NCBI RefSeq assembly: GCF_001949145.1
Contig: NW_019091371.1
Coordinates: 970,784 to 1,034,783 of the forward strand
DNA length: 64,000 nucleotides
Origin: Acanthaster planci
Taxonomy: Eukaryota > Echinodermata > Asteroidea > Valvatida > Acanthasteridae
Direction of reading: 5' to 3'
Part shown: piece after piece, positions 1-12,377 of the stretch
Layout: each line of letters starts with the position of its first letter
Position numbering within the stretch: position 1 is the stretch's first letter
Program-made: the position numbers and the translations under genes
Notes under the pieces: model-generated
What the model was told of the DNA's origin: nothing
What the model saw: the letters and a program-made list of their open reading frames with translations, nothing else
The model's database searches: none

Positions 1-168
1 GGTTTACCTCTTTGAGATGCGCTACAGTTGATTGAGCAGATGCTCGTGAAGGATTTTTAAAGGCAGGCTACACTGCTTCCCAACACATGGAATGACCCTT
101 AGTACATGTACATGTATGTACTATAAAGCGTAACAATTAACGATTCGAAATAGATATACACATAAATG
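1..168. other. No recognisable content
   Basis: AT-rich intronic or upstream sequence with a few TACATGTA words; no gene seen. Confidence 0.6.
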
Positions 169-170
169 TA

Positions 171-341
171 TGGACTGGCGATGAGGTCACTAGTGCATAT
201 CTACTTGTATGTCCCCAAGGGACTGTCAGGGATCAGAAGAGGGTCTTATTTCTTGAGGCCTCAGGAAATAGGACCCTCTTCTGGTCATTAACACGCCCTA
301 GGGGCATGGGTGTGCAAAAGTGACCGACTGTGGCCAGTCCA
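171..341. mobile_element. Palindromic MITE (snap-back), TA-flanked
   Basis: The whole element folds on itself. Its left end TGGACTGGC and right end GCCAGTCCA are exact inverted repeats flanked by TA on both sides (169-170 and 342-343), as expected for a Tc1/mariner-type insertion site. The central 231-286 is a near-perfect palindrome centred at 258/259 with no spacer. There is no coding capacity. The superfamily is inferred only from the TA flanks. Confidence 0.75.
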
Positions 342-365
342 TATTGTTTTATAGCATACCTCAAA

Positions 366-690
366 CTAGAAAAATATTCTTTCAGGGTTTTAACTGTTTT
401 CATTCAACTTTCAACAGCACTTCAAAAATAGCAAAAAAATTGAAAGTAAATTTTAGTGTCCCCTGACGCATTGTAGTTTTGAGTTGCTACATTCAACAAG
501 GAAAAGAATTCTCTGGGTTTTAACCGTTGAAATTCAACTTTTCAAACCATTCAACCAATTCAAAAATTGCAAAAATTTTAAGGTTTATTTTAGTTTTCAT
601 AGATGCAGTCTAATTTTAAGTTGCTGTAAACAATTAGGAAAAAAATCATCCCGGGTTTGCATAGTTTCATCTCAAAAGTCAAAAATGTTC
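366..690. repeat. Tandem repeat, about 132-bp period, about 2.4 copies
   Basis: Three successive units start near 369, 499 and 635. Each contains a GGGTTTTAAC/GGGTTTGCAT-type segment followed by CATTCAACTTT and CAAAAATTGC-like stretches and an AGTTGCT block. Units are diverged, so the array is old. No coding capacity. Confidence 0.65.
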
Positions 691-1164
691 AAGACTAGTA
701 CATGTACATGTACATGTACCTGACCGGGCACTAGTCTCTGAAATTGGAATTGATGTGCAAGCAATGTCTAGACACATGCCAAATTCATGTACTAGCCCAT
801 ATTAGGTTGAAGTAGTGAATTTAATATGAAGTACATTGTACCTGTTTGTATCATTTCCTGTTTAAAGTTTTTATTTTGACTCAGAGATACCGGTTTATGT
901 TCATCATCCACTGAAAGGGTAAAATTCCTAAAATTTTTGTTTGATTTTCCTGGTTGGAAGTAATTCTCCTGTGTCAAATAAAAACTAAATAGAAAAGTTT
1001 GTAATATTTTTATACTCAGATTTGAGTTCTGAGCAGTGATTGACAGCCAATGTAGTGAGTTTGATGCTGTCATCATCATACATGGGTATGTTGAGCGTCT
1101 GGGTTTCCAGGATCAAAGCATGCCAGTATCTTTCAGATACAGTAAAAGGGTGCCTGTAGATTTG

Positions 1165-1275
1165 ATAAGATTAATATGAATATATTACCATACATGTAGT
1201 TCTTGAGCAACAGATCTCACCAGCAAAGGAAATATCCGAGAATAAAAAGGAAATTATTCTTGTAAAAAAGAAAAC
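1165..1275. repeat. Dispersed repeat family R1, copy 1
   Basis: The core CAGATCTCACCAGCA, then GGAAATATCCG and GAATAAA, recurs at 4320-4445 in the same orientation with similar flanks (GTGAATATATT, TACATGTA). Two diverged copies of one unidentified intronic repeat. No termini could be set. Confidence 0.6.
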
Positions 1276-1554
1276 GAAAGAAAAGAGGGATAAATTCACA
1301 GATGCCAGTAGTAGGTAGACATTGGACTGCATCTCCGCCATTGAATTTAATGAATTTATTGTATAAGTTTATGGAACATTTGTCATCAGTGTGTTTACTG
1401 TATTAACAACAAGCCCAGTACCTTGGTTAGTGCCAATACATGTACTTACATGTACATGTTGTCTATCATTTGAAGGAAAAGTTGTAATTATACATGTATC
1501 TATCAGGATGAATTTTCGTAGTGAGTTTTGAAAACTTAATGATCTTTTCATTTT

Positions 1555-1735
1555 AACTTCCAGTCCAATTACAGTCATGAGCTCCAAACAGACGCATGCA
1601 CTGTTTACATTAATTAAGGTCATCATATCAACCAACTTTTGAAGCCATTACAGCAAATTTTGCCGCAGACAAATTGAAAATTCACTTTTTGACATTTATC
1701 AGTTCAGCCTACCCCTAGAGGGCTCTCAAGAAGCA
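1555..1735. repeat. Dispersed repeat family R2, copy 1
   Basis: Contains CTTCCAGTC, then TCATCATATC(A)ACCAA, then ATTACAGCAAATTTTGCC and a CTAGAGGGCTCTCAAGAA block. The same ordered blocks occur at 46793-47000 and 63695-63905. An unidentified repeat, probably a non-autonomous transposon fragment. Confidence 0.6.
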
Positions 1736-2319
1736 CACACACCTCAACCATTACTTGACATGAAGATTTTTAAGTGTGATAATGCAAGGTTCCAATTTAT
1801 TATCCTTAACCATTTGGAAGATATTGACTTGTGTACAAGTATTCATTTGAGATTTCACACATTTGAAATTTGATCCTTTACAACCAGGAAGCAGTGGTCA
1901 GACAACTTCAACACCCCAGACAACGTTGTTGTCTAACTTCTCATTGAACTTACCCCAGCTGAAGGTCCATAATCAACCAACGTCAGCTGATTGGTCAACA
2001 TCTGGAGGTCAACCAGGCATCGCCTTATATTTAATTAATCAGCAACCACATTGTAAATGGGCATGTTTATTGACACTCACCTGCAAGCAAGTGTCTGTAG
2101 ACTGACAAATGTATGTACATGTACATGTAGTTAATTTTCTTTGAAAAGCTGCACTGTAACTTCTGGGAATACCAAATTACACTGCTTAGACAAAAGATGG
2201 TGCTAGTCATAATTTACATGTATACACACCACACCCAAAAAATTACAAAGCAAAGATACTAATAAGACACATATATGTACAGTAGCTACGTGTACATGTA
2301 AGTAGGAGAAGCAATGTTG

Positions 2320-2925
2320 TGCACAATATCACTGTTGTAGTTAAGTACATGTACTGTATCTTTCGAGTACCAAGTTCTCTACCAAAGAAAAAAACTGGAG
2401 TGCACAGGCATTTGATGGTACCGTACCTACACAAAGGTAAGACTACAAACTAAATTTAAGACTTCAGACACTCCCGGTTTCATCAAATTTAAGTTTTAAG
2501 GAAAAAGTACTTGGCCCAGTACTTGTTAAGGACTTTTGTCCTAAAAACTTAATTTTTATTGAATAGTCTGTAGTCTGATGTAGTCTGAAGTCATCATTTT
2601 ACCTAAGCAAGTAATCTTACCTTTGTGCATGTTCCGTCAAATGCACCCAAGTGTGTAAAGGCCTTCAATCCTGGACTCTGAATTGTTCCTCTTTTGTTCA
2701 TTAACTTTTTCGGAAGACCTCCCATATGTTTTGTACACGTTTTTCAACTGTGGACTCTTCAGCAACTGTGAACCCTCTTGTCTCCTATTGTTATAGGTCC
2801 ACTATTGACGATGTTTACACACTCCCATGTTCATGTACCTCAGCTTTGTTCCCTCCTAACTAGTTAAACTTTTGGTAGAGAACTTGGTACTCGAAAAGTA
2901 GTTTACCACAACACTTATACACACA
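2320..2925. repeat. Large imperfect fold-back element with an internal insertion
   Basis: Several left-side blocks reappear inverted in mirror order on the right. GAGTACCAAGTTCTCTACCAAA (2366-2387) pairs with the block at 2873-2894. The ACACAAAGGTAAGA block (about 2430-2443) pairs with TCTTACCTTTGTG (about 2617-2629). ACTTCAGAC (2461-2469) pairs with GTCTGAAGT (about 2584-2592). The right arm holds about 210 extra bases between the second and first pairs, suggesting a later insertion. Non-coding; probably an old fold-back or MITE-type element. Confidence 0.65.
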
Positions 2926-3339
2926 CAGACAGTTGTGAGGATAATGAATGGAAGCAAGTTGGGGCCCTTCTTATGTGTCCACAATGCTTCAAAAAGAAAT
3001 GTAACTGACTTCAGGTTTTTCGGGGTGAAAAAAAACAACATATTTCACTTTGCACATTGTATTTCAGCCATTCGAAATACAAATGTACATGTAGTCCCTT
3101 TACCAGTAACTTGTCCGCCCTGCTAGGGTACGTGTACACATGACAGAGGACAGAGAGTTCTGGAGATCTCTGACCATTAACATTCTTGTTATGGCACCTT
3201 TCTGACCTTCGTCACAGGTTGAACAAAAACAGGAAATTGTTCCAGCTTTGCAGTAATGGAAAGACATTAATTAAAACAATCTCTGAACATCTACATGCAC
3301 CGGTACAGCATGCAACATTTCATGAAGTCACAATTTCCT

Positions 3340-3700
3340 TATTTCTCACTTTCCGTGTATGGTACATTCACTATCATGACCATGTGTACACATACTGCAT
3401 ACATGTACATGTACCGGTACATGTACACTGTACACGTATGTGTTTGTACATGACAAATTGAAAAATGCTTCACATTTATAATTTTTGTTCTCAACTTCCC
3501 AGTTACATTTACAGTACATGTACATGAAATGATGAACGTGCATGGATGTTGAGCAGTTGGCACAGTTTATACATGTAAACTGTATGTACATGTACATGTA
3601 GATGTATGCACATGTATGTACACGCACTGAACCTTTTTGTAATGTGTGGCGAAGTACATGCACATTCTACGTCATGTACATGAACATGTACGTAGAGTGG
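3340..3700. repeat. TACATGTA-rich tract
   Basis: Dense overlapping copies of the palindromic words TACATGTA and ACATGTACATGT, mixed with ACCGGT variants. The same words occur singly or in small clusters across the entire window. The open frames here with Tyr-Met-Tyr-Met runs are an artefact of this composition and are not genes. Confidence 0.8.
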
Positions 3701-4319
3701 GTATTGGCTCAAACATGTTTGGGGAAATTTAGGGAAAGATTTATCCTGTCCAAAAAATAACCCAGTTCTCAGTGTTGAGAAAGATGCTGCTGTCATAATG
3801 TACTGTACAGTAGGAGTACTAGCACATTTGACCGTGAGGTTATCACTTCCAGTCAGCAAAGTGTTACATGTATTTAAATTTTTGGTTCACCGATGGCAAT
3901 CTTTGGCACGGCCAAAGTGTCGGCTCGATGATAAAAACATGGCCGTGGTACAGTCACAGTGTGGTAATTTACATGTACCGTATCTTCTCACTGAGTATCA
4001 CCGATCAAGTGTCTTTTTGGTGATACATGCATATTTCAAATCATTGGCTATCTTCATCAATTTTGGATGAACAGATAAAGTGTAGTGAGATTATTTTCAG
4101 CAATGAGGAAGAAAAAAAGAAAAATATCGAATTGATAACTGCTGCTTGTGTAACGCATTGAGCGAGCTCATGTGCCTGGCAGAAATTTACCCACAATGCT
4201 CTGCACATCGTTAGCTGTAACTCTGTTTGACATATTTCCTTAAAAATCTGTGCAATTATCAGCCCTTCCCAGCACTCTGTTCGGGCAGATTAATCCACAT
4301 TAATCTACAATCCACAAGC

Positions 4320-4445
4320 TTATATTATTGTGAATATATTCAGTATAACATACATGTACATGTATTTTTTGAGCCACAGATCTCACCAGCACAGGAAATA
4401 TCCGGGAATAAACAAGGAAGTCATTTTAAAAGAAAGAAACAATAA
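4320..4445. repeat. Dispersed repeat family R1, copy 2
   Basis: Partner of the repeat at 1165-1275; shares CAGATCTCACCAGCA, then GGAAATATCCG and GGAATAAA. No coding capacity. Confidence 0.6.
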
Positions 4446-5762
4446 GGTTCATCTAGACATTAGTCCACAGGGGAGAGCAGGGACGTGTACATGTAGTCCT
4501 AATGATGTACATGCAAGAAAGGGAAAAGTTACTGCCAGAGCTAAGAATGCGACAGTTGATGAGGGTTGACTATTGGTGAGACATTGTAGTCAGGGCATGA
4601 TACTGGTAGCAAAATGAACGAAAGGAAAAAGGAGAAAATTGGAACATGCATTAAGACTGCACAGACCTCTGAACCTTTCCAGGCAAATGTTGATGTCAGA
4701 TGTGCACAGAGCAAGGGACTGCTTCACTGCTTGCTTCACTGCAAGAATGAGGAACAAAAGATATAAACTGTACATGTACATACACAATGGATGCTCCATA
4801 CTATTAGGCCAATATACTAATTTAACTTGAAGGTGCAATTGCATGATGATAAAAAAGACAGTTTGACTCAATTTTAGTTACTATTCTAAACCGAATATAT
4901 AAAAACTGTTTTTGTCACTGACTAATATAAACAACATGTACGTGTACCTATAGGACCTTATTTTCAAGGCTGGATCGTTATAAAAGTTGTCATCTGTCTA
5001 AAAATCATTGAGGGCAGCAAGTGAATTAACCAAAATTACATATATATGGGTTACAATTTGTACTTTTTAATTTTGAACTTTTAATTTTAAACTTTTTTTA
5101 TGAAACCTGCATGCATTGAACATTTTTATTTTTTATTGCAATTAGAGTTAGTTATTGTCTTTTGTATTTATATTTATTTTTAATACCTAACCTGTAAATG
5201 GCGATCTCTTTGCTGTTGGTTATGGAAACAAAAGAAATAAATAAATAAATAAGTACATGTAAGTCACCATGTATTTTGGAGTCCTTAGAGTCCTGATTTA
5301 CCGTACTGTACTGACTGTACATGTACAAGCATGGGCTCTCTTTACAGGATGGCAGGCCTGGCTAAAATATGCAGTAGTCAATGAAGGTTACCTATCAGCT
5401 TAGAGTAGCCACCAAAGAGTCATTTGTGTGGGTGTAAACGTCCATTAAATAAAACGATGAATATTTGTAACATTCTGAAAACTGAAAATCTTGAAAATTG
5501 CCCGTACAGCACCGTATGTGTTTTTAAAAGCACCCGGCAGCATGTGGTTAAAGTACTGTACATGCACATAAGTGGCTTAGCAGGCCACCAAATAGAAGCA
5601 GAGCCATAAACCCAGGTTTTCCAATTGACTCAAAACAAAAGAACTCGTGTTTATTTCCAAGCCAAAACTTGTCTCACAGCTGAACTCCCACAATACAAAG
5701 TTTGGACTTTCAATATATATATACAAATAATAACATGGCAGTTTCATACAATACGGGCGTTT

Positions 5763-5912
5763 CACAATAGTGCCCCTCCAAAAGTTTGCAATGCACTGGC
5801 CAATTATAAATGCGCAAAATCTGTTGACCCAATGTGCATTTGGAAAGGTTGACAGATTTCGCATATTGTGATTGGCCAATGCTTTGCAAACTCTTGGAGG
5901 CGCACGAGTGTG
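5763..5912. repeat. Inverted repeat with 64-bp arms
   Basis: Arm 5763-5827 and arm 5849-5912 are imperfect reverse complements around a 21-base loop. Both arms contain GCCTCCAA or GCCCCTCCAA, AGTTTGCAA, TTGGCCAAT/TGGCCAATT and AAATCTGT in mirrored order. Probably a small MITE relic; the frames on both strands across it mirror each other and are not genes. Confidence 0.75.
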
Positions 5913-6250
5913 AATCAACCGTATTTTAACAATTCTACCCGCCCTGAATCCCAGCCAAACCTTTCCCACATGTCCAATGGAAGAACCCCACTTTAGTCAA
6001 GCAATTCATAGAAACCAACTTCCAGGATGCACACTACTGTAAGAAAAGAACTACATGTACGTGTAGCACGTGTGTGCATACAGACCAGCATGCCCTGAAG
6101 CAAATATGCTATGAGGCTTTGCTAGAGCCCATTCACTAGTGGCTGTCTTCTGGAAGTAGGAAACAACAGACTAGTTCATGAAATGCACCTCAAACTGTCC
6201 ATTTCAGCACTTATCAAAATGTTACAGTTTTTCTTTTCTCTCATGTACAG

Positions 6251-6359
6251 GCACTCAAGCAGCAGTCAATGAGGTATAAGACAGAGAAAACATTCTCTAC
6301 CAATGAAGGAGAACGTGATAGCAACATACGCAAAAACAGATACAAAGATATATTGCCAT
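6251..6359 (+). CDS. PTP exon a: N-terminal lead and KNRY motif
   Basis: The exon is bounded by ATGTACAG upstream and GTGAGT downstream. It reads ALKQQSMRYKTEKTF and later RKNRYKDILP, ending with one base (T) of a split Phe codon. The KNRY motif forms the phosphotyrosine-recognition loop that sets pocket depth in classical PTPs. The lead (roughly R-Y-K-T-E-K) matches the segment just before KNRY in PTPN12-type enzymes. In that family one more coding exon with the initiator Met lies upstream; I could not find it in bases 1-6250. The in-frame Met at 6269 is internal to the domain and is unlikely to be the start. Confidence 0.93.
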
Positions 6360-7060
6360 GTGAGTACTACAGTGTAACATCACCTGTAATTAAGCCACTT
6401 AAAATTAATTTGTGGGGTGAACATTACCGCCTCACCAGATTTATACATGTTAATCTTGCTGGATTTGTTGTTACCAGGTATTTTGTGTATTTTTTTTCTT
6501 TTTTGCAAAGTATGGAAAAGACATCCTTTTTTTCATGATTCTTCTTCTAAAAACCCCGTTCACTTTGTACATGTATCGTACAGTATACATGTTTTTCTCA
6601 GCGGTCTATTTGGAAGTTCGTCTCTTCCTCAAAGTTTCCTCAAGCAAAGACCCTCAAGTATTGATTCACATACGGTATGCATATTGTATAAGATGCCTCA
6701 TTAAATGTGTTCAGACAGATGGTTTAAACCCTGGCCCATTATCACCGGAGTCAGTGTTTAATTCTGTAACTGATAAAGTTTTAAAGTTGTCCTCTCTGTA
6801 AATCAAAAATTCCATCCTGTGAAATTTGCACACACCCCTATTTTTCAAACATAAGAATTGGAAAACCTTTGTACAATTTATGTAAACAACACTCCCATTT
6901 AGATCTCACGTCTCTGCTTTCCTAAGAATAAGCCTCTTCATCTTTTTAATATTTAAAAAGTAATTGGTTGACAATATAAAAGATTTTGAGTCTTCTTGTT
7001 TGCATAAATAAAGCTAAGGATTAAAGAACCTATCACTCTGTTCTGATTGTAGTGACTGGT

Positions 7061-9551
7061 TAGAGGTGTGCATTTCCGGGTATTTTTGGAACTGGGTACC
7101 TGTTTTTTGTCAACATCGAGTACCTGGGTACCCGGAAAAGAGATCACTTAATAACAAATGACATTGTGCGTGACCCTGGGGGACCATGTTCCCGAAACAC
7201 GGCTCTTTTTCGTACATAGGAAGCAAGCAGCACATCATTCTAAACGTTGGGGTTAATTTCTCCTACATGTACCTTTTTATCAAGCAAAATTGTTACCGTC
7301 AGTTTGCAAATTTTCTTTTTGTGGGTATATGAAACAGAAAACAAAATTTTCACAAGGAACATCAGAACAGACGAGAACTGAAACCACCAACGCACCAGCA
7401 ACCGCTCACAGGAAATGTCTCTGATGGTGCAGGACCACATACAAGTGGAATGCACGTGCACAAATAGTGAGTGCTGGTCATTTCACTTGCGGACCAGATC
7501 AGTGCTACCGTACGTCACAGGTCAAAAGGTTTTTATGTACAAAAATACCTCCGTAACTCGGAACAATGCCCACACCATTATATATCCACTTATTTTGAAG
7601 TTTCTGATTCAAAAAAACGCCACCAAAATGCTTCAAACGGCGTTGAAAGTATCAGAAGTCTATGCAGAGTCATCACTGTCAAGTGCATTTCTTTTCTCAT
7701 GGGGACCATGAACCATTGTTACCTGAAACAGCAATTGTGGCTTTCAAGCTACTGAAGCTAACCTGATTGCTAACGCGGGCCCAATGGTAGTCCCTTTAGG
7801 CAATCCAATCGCCGACATTGCAGTGGCCATGTGACCACAAAAGGAAAGGTCATGTGAAAAAAATTGGACTGTGTGCAGCACTTCATATTGTAAACAAGAC
7901 TAAGGCATACAAAAGTTTTGCAACATGAAGGTACATGTACAGTACCATGATAAAGTGGTTTATTTTTATAAATTATTTTTTTAGGATAACTCCATTCCCC
8001 TGAGGTTCGAGTTGTCGAGATTTTAATGTATAAGTGACATTTGACTAGCTGACTGTATTATGACCTGTCAACATTTCCCTTTTTTTGAATGAAAGAAACT
8101 CTTTGATTTGAAATGCTTCTGTGCATACAGAAAACATCGTTCCTGCTTTTTTGTTCAAATACTCATCCACAGTTCCGGTGAATCACTGAGGAAATTCGTA
8201 TTACTTTAATTTTAAAGTAATTTTGAAAGTAATTTTTAAATGATGACTAAGGCATATTTCTTGGTATCCAAAACTAAACTGGTTCTCTGACTCCCTGGAT
8301 TAATGGAGCACATTCAGTGCTTTGGTTACTAGCTAATAAGAGGCTGATCTACTGCGCAATTTGTGCGTGATCACTACTTACCACACGTGTGGAGTCTCAG
8401 TACTGCTGGTATATTACATACATGTAGTCTGCTCTCGCTTTGTCATCAATCCTGACATGAAGTAATTTTCATTTATATTGATTTATTTGACAAAAATGCT
8501 CTGAACTCAAACAGTAAGCACTACCACTTCTGCACAAAAGTCATTTAGGCCAACAGGGTTTGAAAGTTACAAATACAGTCATGCAACATCAACAGCGCTT
8601 CCACCTCAGAAGACAAAATTCCTTCGGTCTCTTGTTCATAGGTTTGGTACAGTCATTTTCCTCATTCCGGATTGCGAAAATTATTCAGTAAGATTGCAGT
8701 TACAAAAATCCTCAAATTCGAGTGAAATATGGTCAGAAGTCAACTTCGTGTTTTGGAGATACCTCAAATTTTTTTGTTCAAAATGTAAGGTTTTTATATT
8801 TGGACTCACAGGATCGACACCTTTCTTAGCTCTGGATTGGTTTCGGATCGAGACAAAAACTTCTTCACGAATAAAAAGTATCCATGCGAAAATCCATTTT
8901 CAGCTGGCACCATTACAAAAAGTTGTTTTTCTGATAAAGAATTCCTTAATTTTGTGATTTAGATCAAAAATAAGAATTCCAATGAATTAAAAAGTAGAAA
9001 TTGCGTAAAGTTTGACTCGACTTTTCAACTGTACAACGAGCTATTAACGGTACTCTCCCTGCGTCGCACAGTTGACAAACCCATAGTCCCAAACCCAAAA
9101 GCTTTCAGTTTTTGGTCAAAAACGGAAACTCTAAATGTCATTTTGATTGAGCAGACATTAGATGCAAAAGTTTATACGACTATTCAATATAAAAAAAGTA
9201 TTTGAAATCACAAGTAGTGAGTGACCTATCGCCCCATGCATGTTAGTCGTTTTTCGCTCTTGTGAACTAGGAAAAATCAGGAACTAGGAAAATGACTGCA
9301 GTACATTGGGCGGTGTGGATAACAAATGTACATGTAGCTGTCGATCTCTGAATTGAAGTTTCATGTATGACCGCGGTCCGACTGGGTTTTCAGCGGCACT
9401 GTGATTTTTCATAGTGCATGAAATTTCACATGACATTTTTATACATGGATGTTCCTAATTTATTTAGGTTTTTTAATGATTACCCGGCCTGAAAAATGGC
9501 ACCGGGTGTTGATATCGACGGGCAGGTACCAGGGAACCCGGCACAGGCCTA
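7061..9551. mobile_element. hAT-like DNA transposon, non-autonomous or decayed (2,491 bp)
   Basis: The left end is TAGAGGTGTGCATTTCCGGG and the right end, reverse-complemented, is TAGGCCTGTGCCGGGTTCCC. TAGNNNTGTGC followed by a CCGGGT-rich stretch is typical of hAT termini. The flanks TGACTGGT (7053-7060) and TGACTGAT (9552-9559) form an 8-bp target duplication with one mismatch, the hAT length. I found no transposase domain among the interior frames, so it is non-autonomous or heavily decayed. It lies in the PTP intron between 6360 and 11509. Confidence 0.75.
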
Positions 9552-10009
9552 TGACTGATTGTGATTGTTCTTTAAATTTCTATTGAGTACTTCAGTAGTG
9601 TGTTCATCAGAAAGAAATTGGCAGATACATGTATGGTGGCTGATGCCAAACTTAAGTTTCATTTGAATTGTAGAATGGCTTCTAGTACATGTGTCAGATG
9701 AGTGAGTTGAGGTATTTTTGTGTGTGCAGAAGGCTCCCTTGCTCTTCAGTGATACCCTTAAAATCCATGAACGAAATGATTTTTTGTGTGGAAATGTTTT
9801 TAACATTTCATTTCTATTTCTCAAATGTACATGTATCATCAAAGGCTTAATCTTTAGTCTGTATTTGTTTGCAGGAAATCCTTGGATTCAACGTGAAGGT
9901 TTTTTGACCAACTTTTCAAATGTGATAAAAGATGAAATGGCTGGGCGCAATAGTATTTTCTCTTGCAGTTTAGTCAGGTGCCTGGCTTAACCAGCGACCT
10001 GTAATGGAA

Positions 10010-10220
10010 ACCAGGCAGGTACACATGTACATGTACCGGTATACACCGGTATGTACCACCATGGCATGATGCTTTGATGTGCACATGTGATGAAGTTGCA
10101 TTGTGTGCATTGTGTACTGTGTGATAGGTACATATAAGCAATGGGCTGTACATACATGTACACACTTGTTTGTACAGTACATAACCACACATGGTATTGC
10201 ATACATGTACATGTACTTAT
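10010..10220. repeat. TACATGTA-rich tract
   Basis: Clustered ACATGTACATGTACCGG and related words in intron sequence. Frames in all phases look open because the palindromic word lacks stops in several frames. Confidence 0.75.
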
Positions 10221-10999
10221 GTCCACTGACAATGATCATGGAAGAAATGAGAGACGTGTACATTTCAACTTTTGTGGTCCTACACTCCTTCCCCGGGGCA
10301 TAAGTTAAAATCCTTGAACTTGGTATTTGCATTAGTCAATTCTGCATTGTGTTACAGTATAATATGGTACATACATGTACGTATAAAATTGTCAAATCTT
10401 CACTTCCTTTTTTGATTTGATAAGTCTGTTAGGGGCTGTTCAGTAATTAACCTGATGAAGGCAGGTGCAGCCCTACGGTACCTTTTTCCCTGTTCCTTCA
10501 AGTAAAGATCACTGAAGCTGATTTCACCCATACATGTACATGTAAATTTATGCAACAACATAACCTGCTTATGCCAAAACTTTTGTGTACATGTACCGGT
10601 ATGTTGCATTACAAGTTTGGATGACTTTATTGTTCTGGTGTTTCAGATTTCTAATTTTTCAATCATCATTTTGCATACAGTGTTGCAGCCACTGGTACAG
10701 TACATGGTGTTTTAGATTAATTTTCCACAACCTTTTTATAAGATTGATATCTTTTCCTTGGAAGGGACACAATTGATGAACATTTATGTTGTATTTTAAA
10801 AATTTGTTTTCATTTGCTGTGTAAATTCAGCCAGACATTTTTCATCGTGAATTGGTGTGCATGAACAATACATGTAGGTTCAAAGTCAGTGTTTGTTGTA
10901 CAGCATTTATGAACGTAATATAAACATTTAGAAACAACGTACATGTACATGTAGGATATTATTCTAGGGAGATCACCATGTTTCTACTGTTCATATCAA

Positions 11000-11345
11000 T
11001 CTTCCGAAGCATATGGTACACTGTACATGTACATGTACCGGTAACTTGCAAGTTTCATTAAACATTGTAGTTCATGTACTGAGGCATGTTTTGTGCGTGC
11101 ATTCTACATGCTTATTTGGTCAGTGTTTTACAACTACACACACTATGGGTGTACAATCCATAAATGTACATTTGTGAATGTACCTGTACATGTACTTGTA
11201 TGTACTGGTAGGTACATGTATTGTCTTTGTGTTTACATACACCTTCTAAACATACCTATACATGTTAATATCCCCCTTCTTCATATCCTCACCTCCCATC
11301 ACATACTGTACATGTACATTGTGTGTGTACATGTATACATGTACC
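11000..11345. repeat. TACATGTA-rich tract
   Basis: Repeated TACATGTACATGTACCGG and GTGTGTACATGTATACATG words just upstream of PTP exon b. Simple-sequence-like, no coding content. Confidence 0.75.
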
Positions 11346-11509
11346 CCAAACAAGATGTTCGATCATGCATGTAGTGTACACTGCATCTCCATGTTGTAAC
11401 ATTCATACTGTGGATCTTTTAGAGAAATGAGTACATGTTTGTGTGGTTAATACCTAATAAGAAGTATGTTTTCCAATAAGAAATATTATGTGTTTGTTTC
11501 TGCCTTCAG

Positions 11510-11586
11510 TTGACTATACTCGTATTGTTCTACCTGAGATAGAAGATGTGGAAGGATCAGACTACATCAATGCAAACTACATCATG
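11510..11586 (+). CDS. PTP exon b: DYINANYI strand
   Basis: It follows a pyrimidine-rich acceptor (TGCCTTCAG) and ends at ATG|GTAATG. The first two bases complete the Phe codon begun in the previous exon, giving ILPFDYTRIVL, then EGSDYINANYIM. DYINANYI is one of the most conserved PTP core motifs. The upstream intron is 5.15 kb and contains a hAT element. The exon ends in phase 0. Confidence 0.95.
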
Positions 11587-12377
11587 GTAATGTTTCTTAG
11601 ATTGGATATTGATATAATTTTGTTTCAAACCTGTATGAACAAAGATTTCAAAATGCACAGTGACAGACGCGTGACAAATGTTTAGAAAGGGTTACCTGTA
11701 CCGGTACCATAGATGTGACACAGATGTGATGGTTAAAAACCATTAATGACTAATACAGGCAAAATCAAGTTCATTGAACTTCTGGCTGGCCAGTCAAGGC
11801 ATGTACATGTAGTTATATGGCCAAATTTGATTTGTATTTTTTTCTGCTAAAAGATTTTCAGAGAAGAGAGCTGGAATGAGGTAATCACAACATCAAAGTT
11901 ACAGAGCCTACATACTGGTTTAGCTGCATGGTTATTGGAGTCAAGAATGACAGACACTTAAGATTAAAACAAACCCTGTAGGAGAATTACACTCTATCCT
12001 GATGGTTGAAGAGGTCGTAGTGTCAGTTCATATACAATGTAGTTATGGTATCCTCTTTCAGTGCAAAGTCAGGATTTCTACTGTCTGTCTTGACTATAAA
12101 CATACAAGAAAGATACATGTATGTTATCCATTAATCCCTTAAGTAAGAACTTCCACCACTTTATCTTCAGTAATCAAGCGGTTATTACCAAGTATTAACT
12201 ACAGACCATTATCAGCCATCTACAGCATAATATACATGTACATGTGCATACCCCATTCTCTGCATTTTTGAGGTTTTAATCTGTTTATGCACTTGTTGAT
12301 GCCCTTTTATCCCATCCTGAGTCTTTAATGTTGGACCCAGTTGCACACATTTTGAGCAACTCCTTTCACCCTATGAA

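Noticed and set aside
3339-3859. Overlapping minus-strand frames of 74-116 codons
   Set aside because: They are made of Tyr-Met-Tyr and His-Val-His runs from TACATGTA repeats and have no domain or splice support.
9970-10332. Several overlapping minus-strand frames
   Set aside because: Same TACATGTA composition artefact; three frames are open at once.
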